Positions 32,226-33,070 of a stretch of DNA of 33,070 nt are shown one piece after another. Below the pieces are notes generated by a model. It did not search any database, was not told the origin of the DNA, and worked only from the letters and a program-made list of their open reading frames with translations. Origin of the DNA: Pseudoneurospora amorphoporcata (lineage: Eukaryota; Ascomycota; Sordariomycetes; Sordariales; Sordariaceae); the NCBI GenBank assembly GCA_033297205.1, contig MU859340.1, positions 1-33,070 of the forward strand. Direction: 5' to 3'. Numbering within the stretch: position 1 is the stretch's first letter; every line of letters starts with the position of its first letter. The translations under genes were made by a program, and so were the position numbers.

Positions 32226-32690
32226 ACATATAGGGGTTTTCGACAAGGGGGAGACAAGGGGGAGAACAGGGGTAAAACCAGTAAAATCACGCATTTGAGG
32301 CTCACAGATTAGGAATAAGGACAATAGAGTTACGGCGAATTAGTCAATTTCTTATACTAAAATCTAGAAATCTCAAGTACCATTTCGTAACTGTAAGTTT
32401 CTTAGAAGCTGGTATACCTACCCTTTGTAGCAATGACCGCCTGTAGCCTTCTAGGCATCGAGTGCACTAGCTGTAGTAGGTAGTCTACTGGAACTACCTA
32501 TTATAATTACTCAATTATAGATTTAAAGTTATTCTCAATTAGCTGTAATAAGTATTTATGTTCAATCTAATTTTTTATTTAATTCTAAACGTTTTTAATA
32601 GGGTTGAGATTAGGAGAGTATAGAGGCTAAAGGACAACCGTTACGCTGTTAAAAGCTTAATTTATAAATACCTTCGTCAATTGTAATATT
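32226..32690 (-). mobile_element. Decayed Tc1/mariner transposase 3' end
   Basis: The reverse-strand frame reads TKVFIN*AFNSVTVVL*PLY, then SPNLNPIKNV (about 32594-32623), then VVPVDYLLQLVHSMPRRLQ and AVIATKGRYTSF. These match the C-terminal catalytic region of Tc1/mariner transposases (PPYSPDLNPIENVW, then the SMPRRLQAVI-type tail). D-to-N and E-to-K changes and TGG/CAA-to-stop changes are RIP-type; the catalytic Glu of IEN is now Lys. The outer end may be near 32226, where direct repeats acaagggggag (32243-32265) occur. The inner end stops at 32690, where another element begins. Confidence 0.75.
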
Positions 32691-33070
32691 ACAGCACTGG
32701 TCCGACTATACTGCCAGGCAAGCCCTCTAGAGCGGACCTCCACCCTCTAAAGCGAACCTTCTAAAAGGATATCGTTTACGGTTCTAACCGCCTCACCGTT
32801 TATGGTTCTAACCGCTGAGCTATTAAAAGGATTATTACAAACAATAGAGGAATGTAAATACAAAAGAGGTCTTAGCACTAAGATGAGAACTAGCCTCTTC
32901 GAAAAGGTTTACTTATAAGTAAATAGAATACTAATTGTTAACGTGTGGCTAGTACTGTGCCTTGTAACTACCCTATACTACTCAGTAGTATAGTAGGCTG
33001 GTCACTAGGGAACTTAGTCTCCACAGAATGTGTTAGAATAACAGGGCTTGGCCATTGCGTTCTCAGCCTC
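32691..33070. mobile_element. End of a second, Fot1/pogo-like element, runs off the window
   Basis: At 32691 the transposase frame is interrupted by a TA followed by cagcactggtccgactatac. Subterminal direct repeats follow: ccctctagagcggacct (32723-32739) with ccctctaaagcgaacct (32743-32759), and cgtttacggttctaaccgc (32773-32791) with cgtttatggttctaaccgc (32797-32815). They differ only by RIP-type transitions. A 9-bp-arm palindrome lies at 32973-32993. TA insertion and repeated agcgga-type motifs near the end suggest a Fot1/pogo-class element. No transposase coding is visible in the part present. Confidence 0.4.

Noticed and set aside
1..33070. tRNA and 5S rRNA genes
   Set aside because: A read through both strands for B-box-like GGTTCGANTCC and for the Neurospora 5S start found no convincing match; a covariance-model search would be decisive.

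Overview
The window comes from a filamentous ascomycete, most likely one of the Sordariales close to Neurospora. This is an inference from three things. The genes have short GT..AG introns with CTAAC/CTGAC-type branch points. Both ends carry dead transposons with the C-to-T/G-to-A, stop-rich decay left by repeat-induced point mutation (RIP). One gene closely resembles the Rap/Krev-1 GTPase known as krev-1 in Neurospora.

Layout. 1-986 is unassigned flank with one weak ORF. 987-2480 is a 5'-truncated, heavily RIPed Ty1/copia pol relic on +. 3901-7069 (-) is a two-exon gene for a 1034-residue single-pass membrane protein: proline-rich N-terminus, transmembrane helix, EGF-like module, then a Ser-Gly linker. 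7070-17026 is about 10 kb with no convincing gene, containing candidate promoter elements, a short AT-rich patch and two weak ORFs. 17027-18536 (+) is an eight-exon Rap1-type small GTPase. 19353-20798 (-) is a five-exon PQ-loop seven-helix membrane protein, convergent with the GTPase gene. 22091-23109 (+) is a five-exon cms1 homologue (ribosome biogenesis), divergent from the PQ-loop gene. 23786-26023 (+) is a two-exon secreted CFEM-like protein with a very long Gly/Asn repeat body and a GPI-type tail. 26024-32225 is again gene-poor, with two small candidate ORFs. 32226-33070 holds a decayed Tc1/mariner transposase tail (-), apparently interrupted by the end of a second, Fot1/pogo-like element that runs off the window.

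There is no operon-like logic. The five solid genes are independent housekeeping or cell-surface genes. Two encode surface proteins with low-complexity Gly-rich spacers (Ser-Gly in the EGF protein, Gly-Asn in the CFEM protein), one is a polarity-type GTPase, one a membrane transporter or regulator, and one a nucleolar factor. I found no convincing new multi-gene system. The best leads are the CFEM-like protein that lacks the usual heme-ligand Asp, the large gene-poor interval with a distant TATA element, and a TATA/palindrome unit in front of a small ORF near 26.6 kb.
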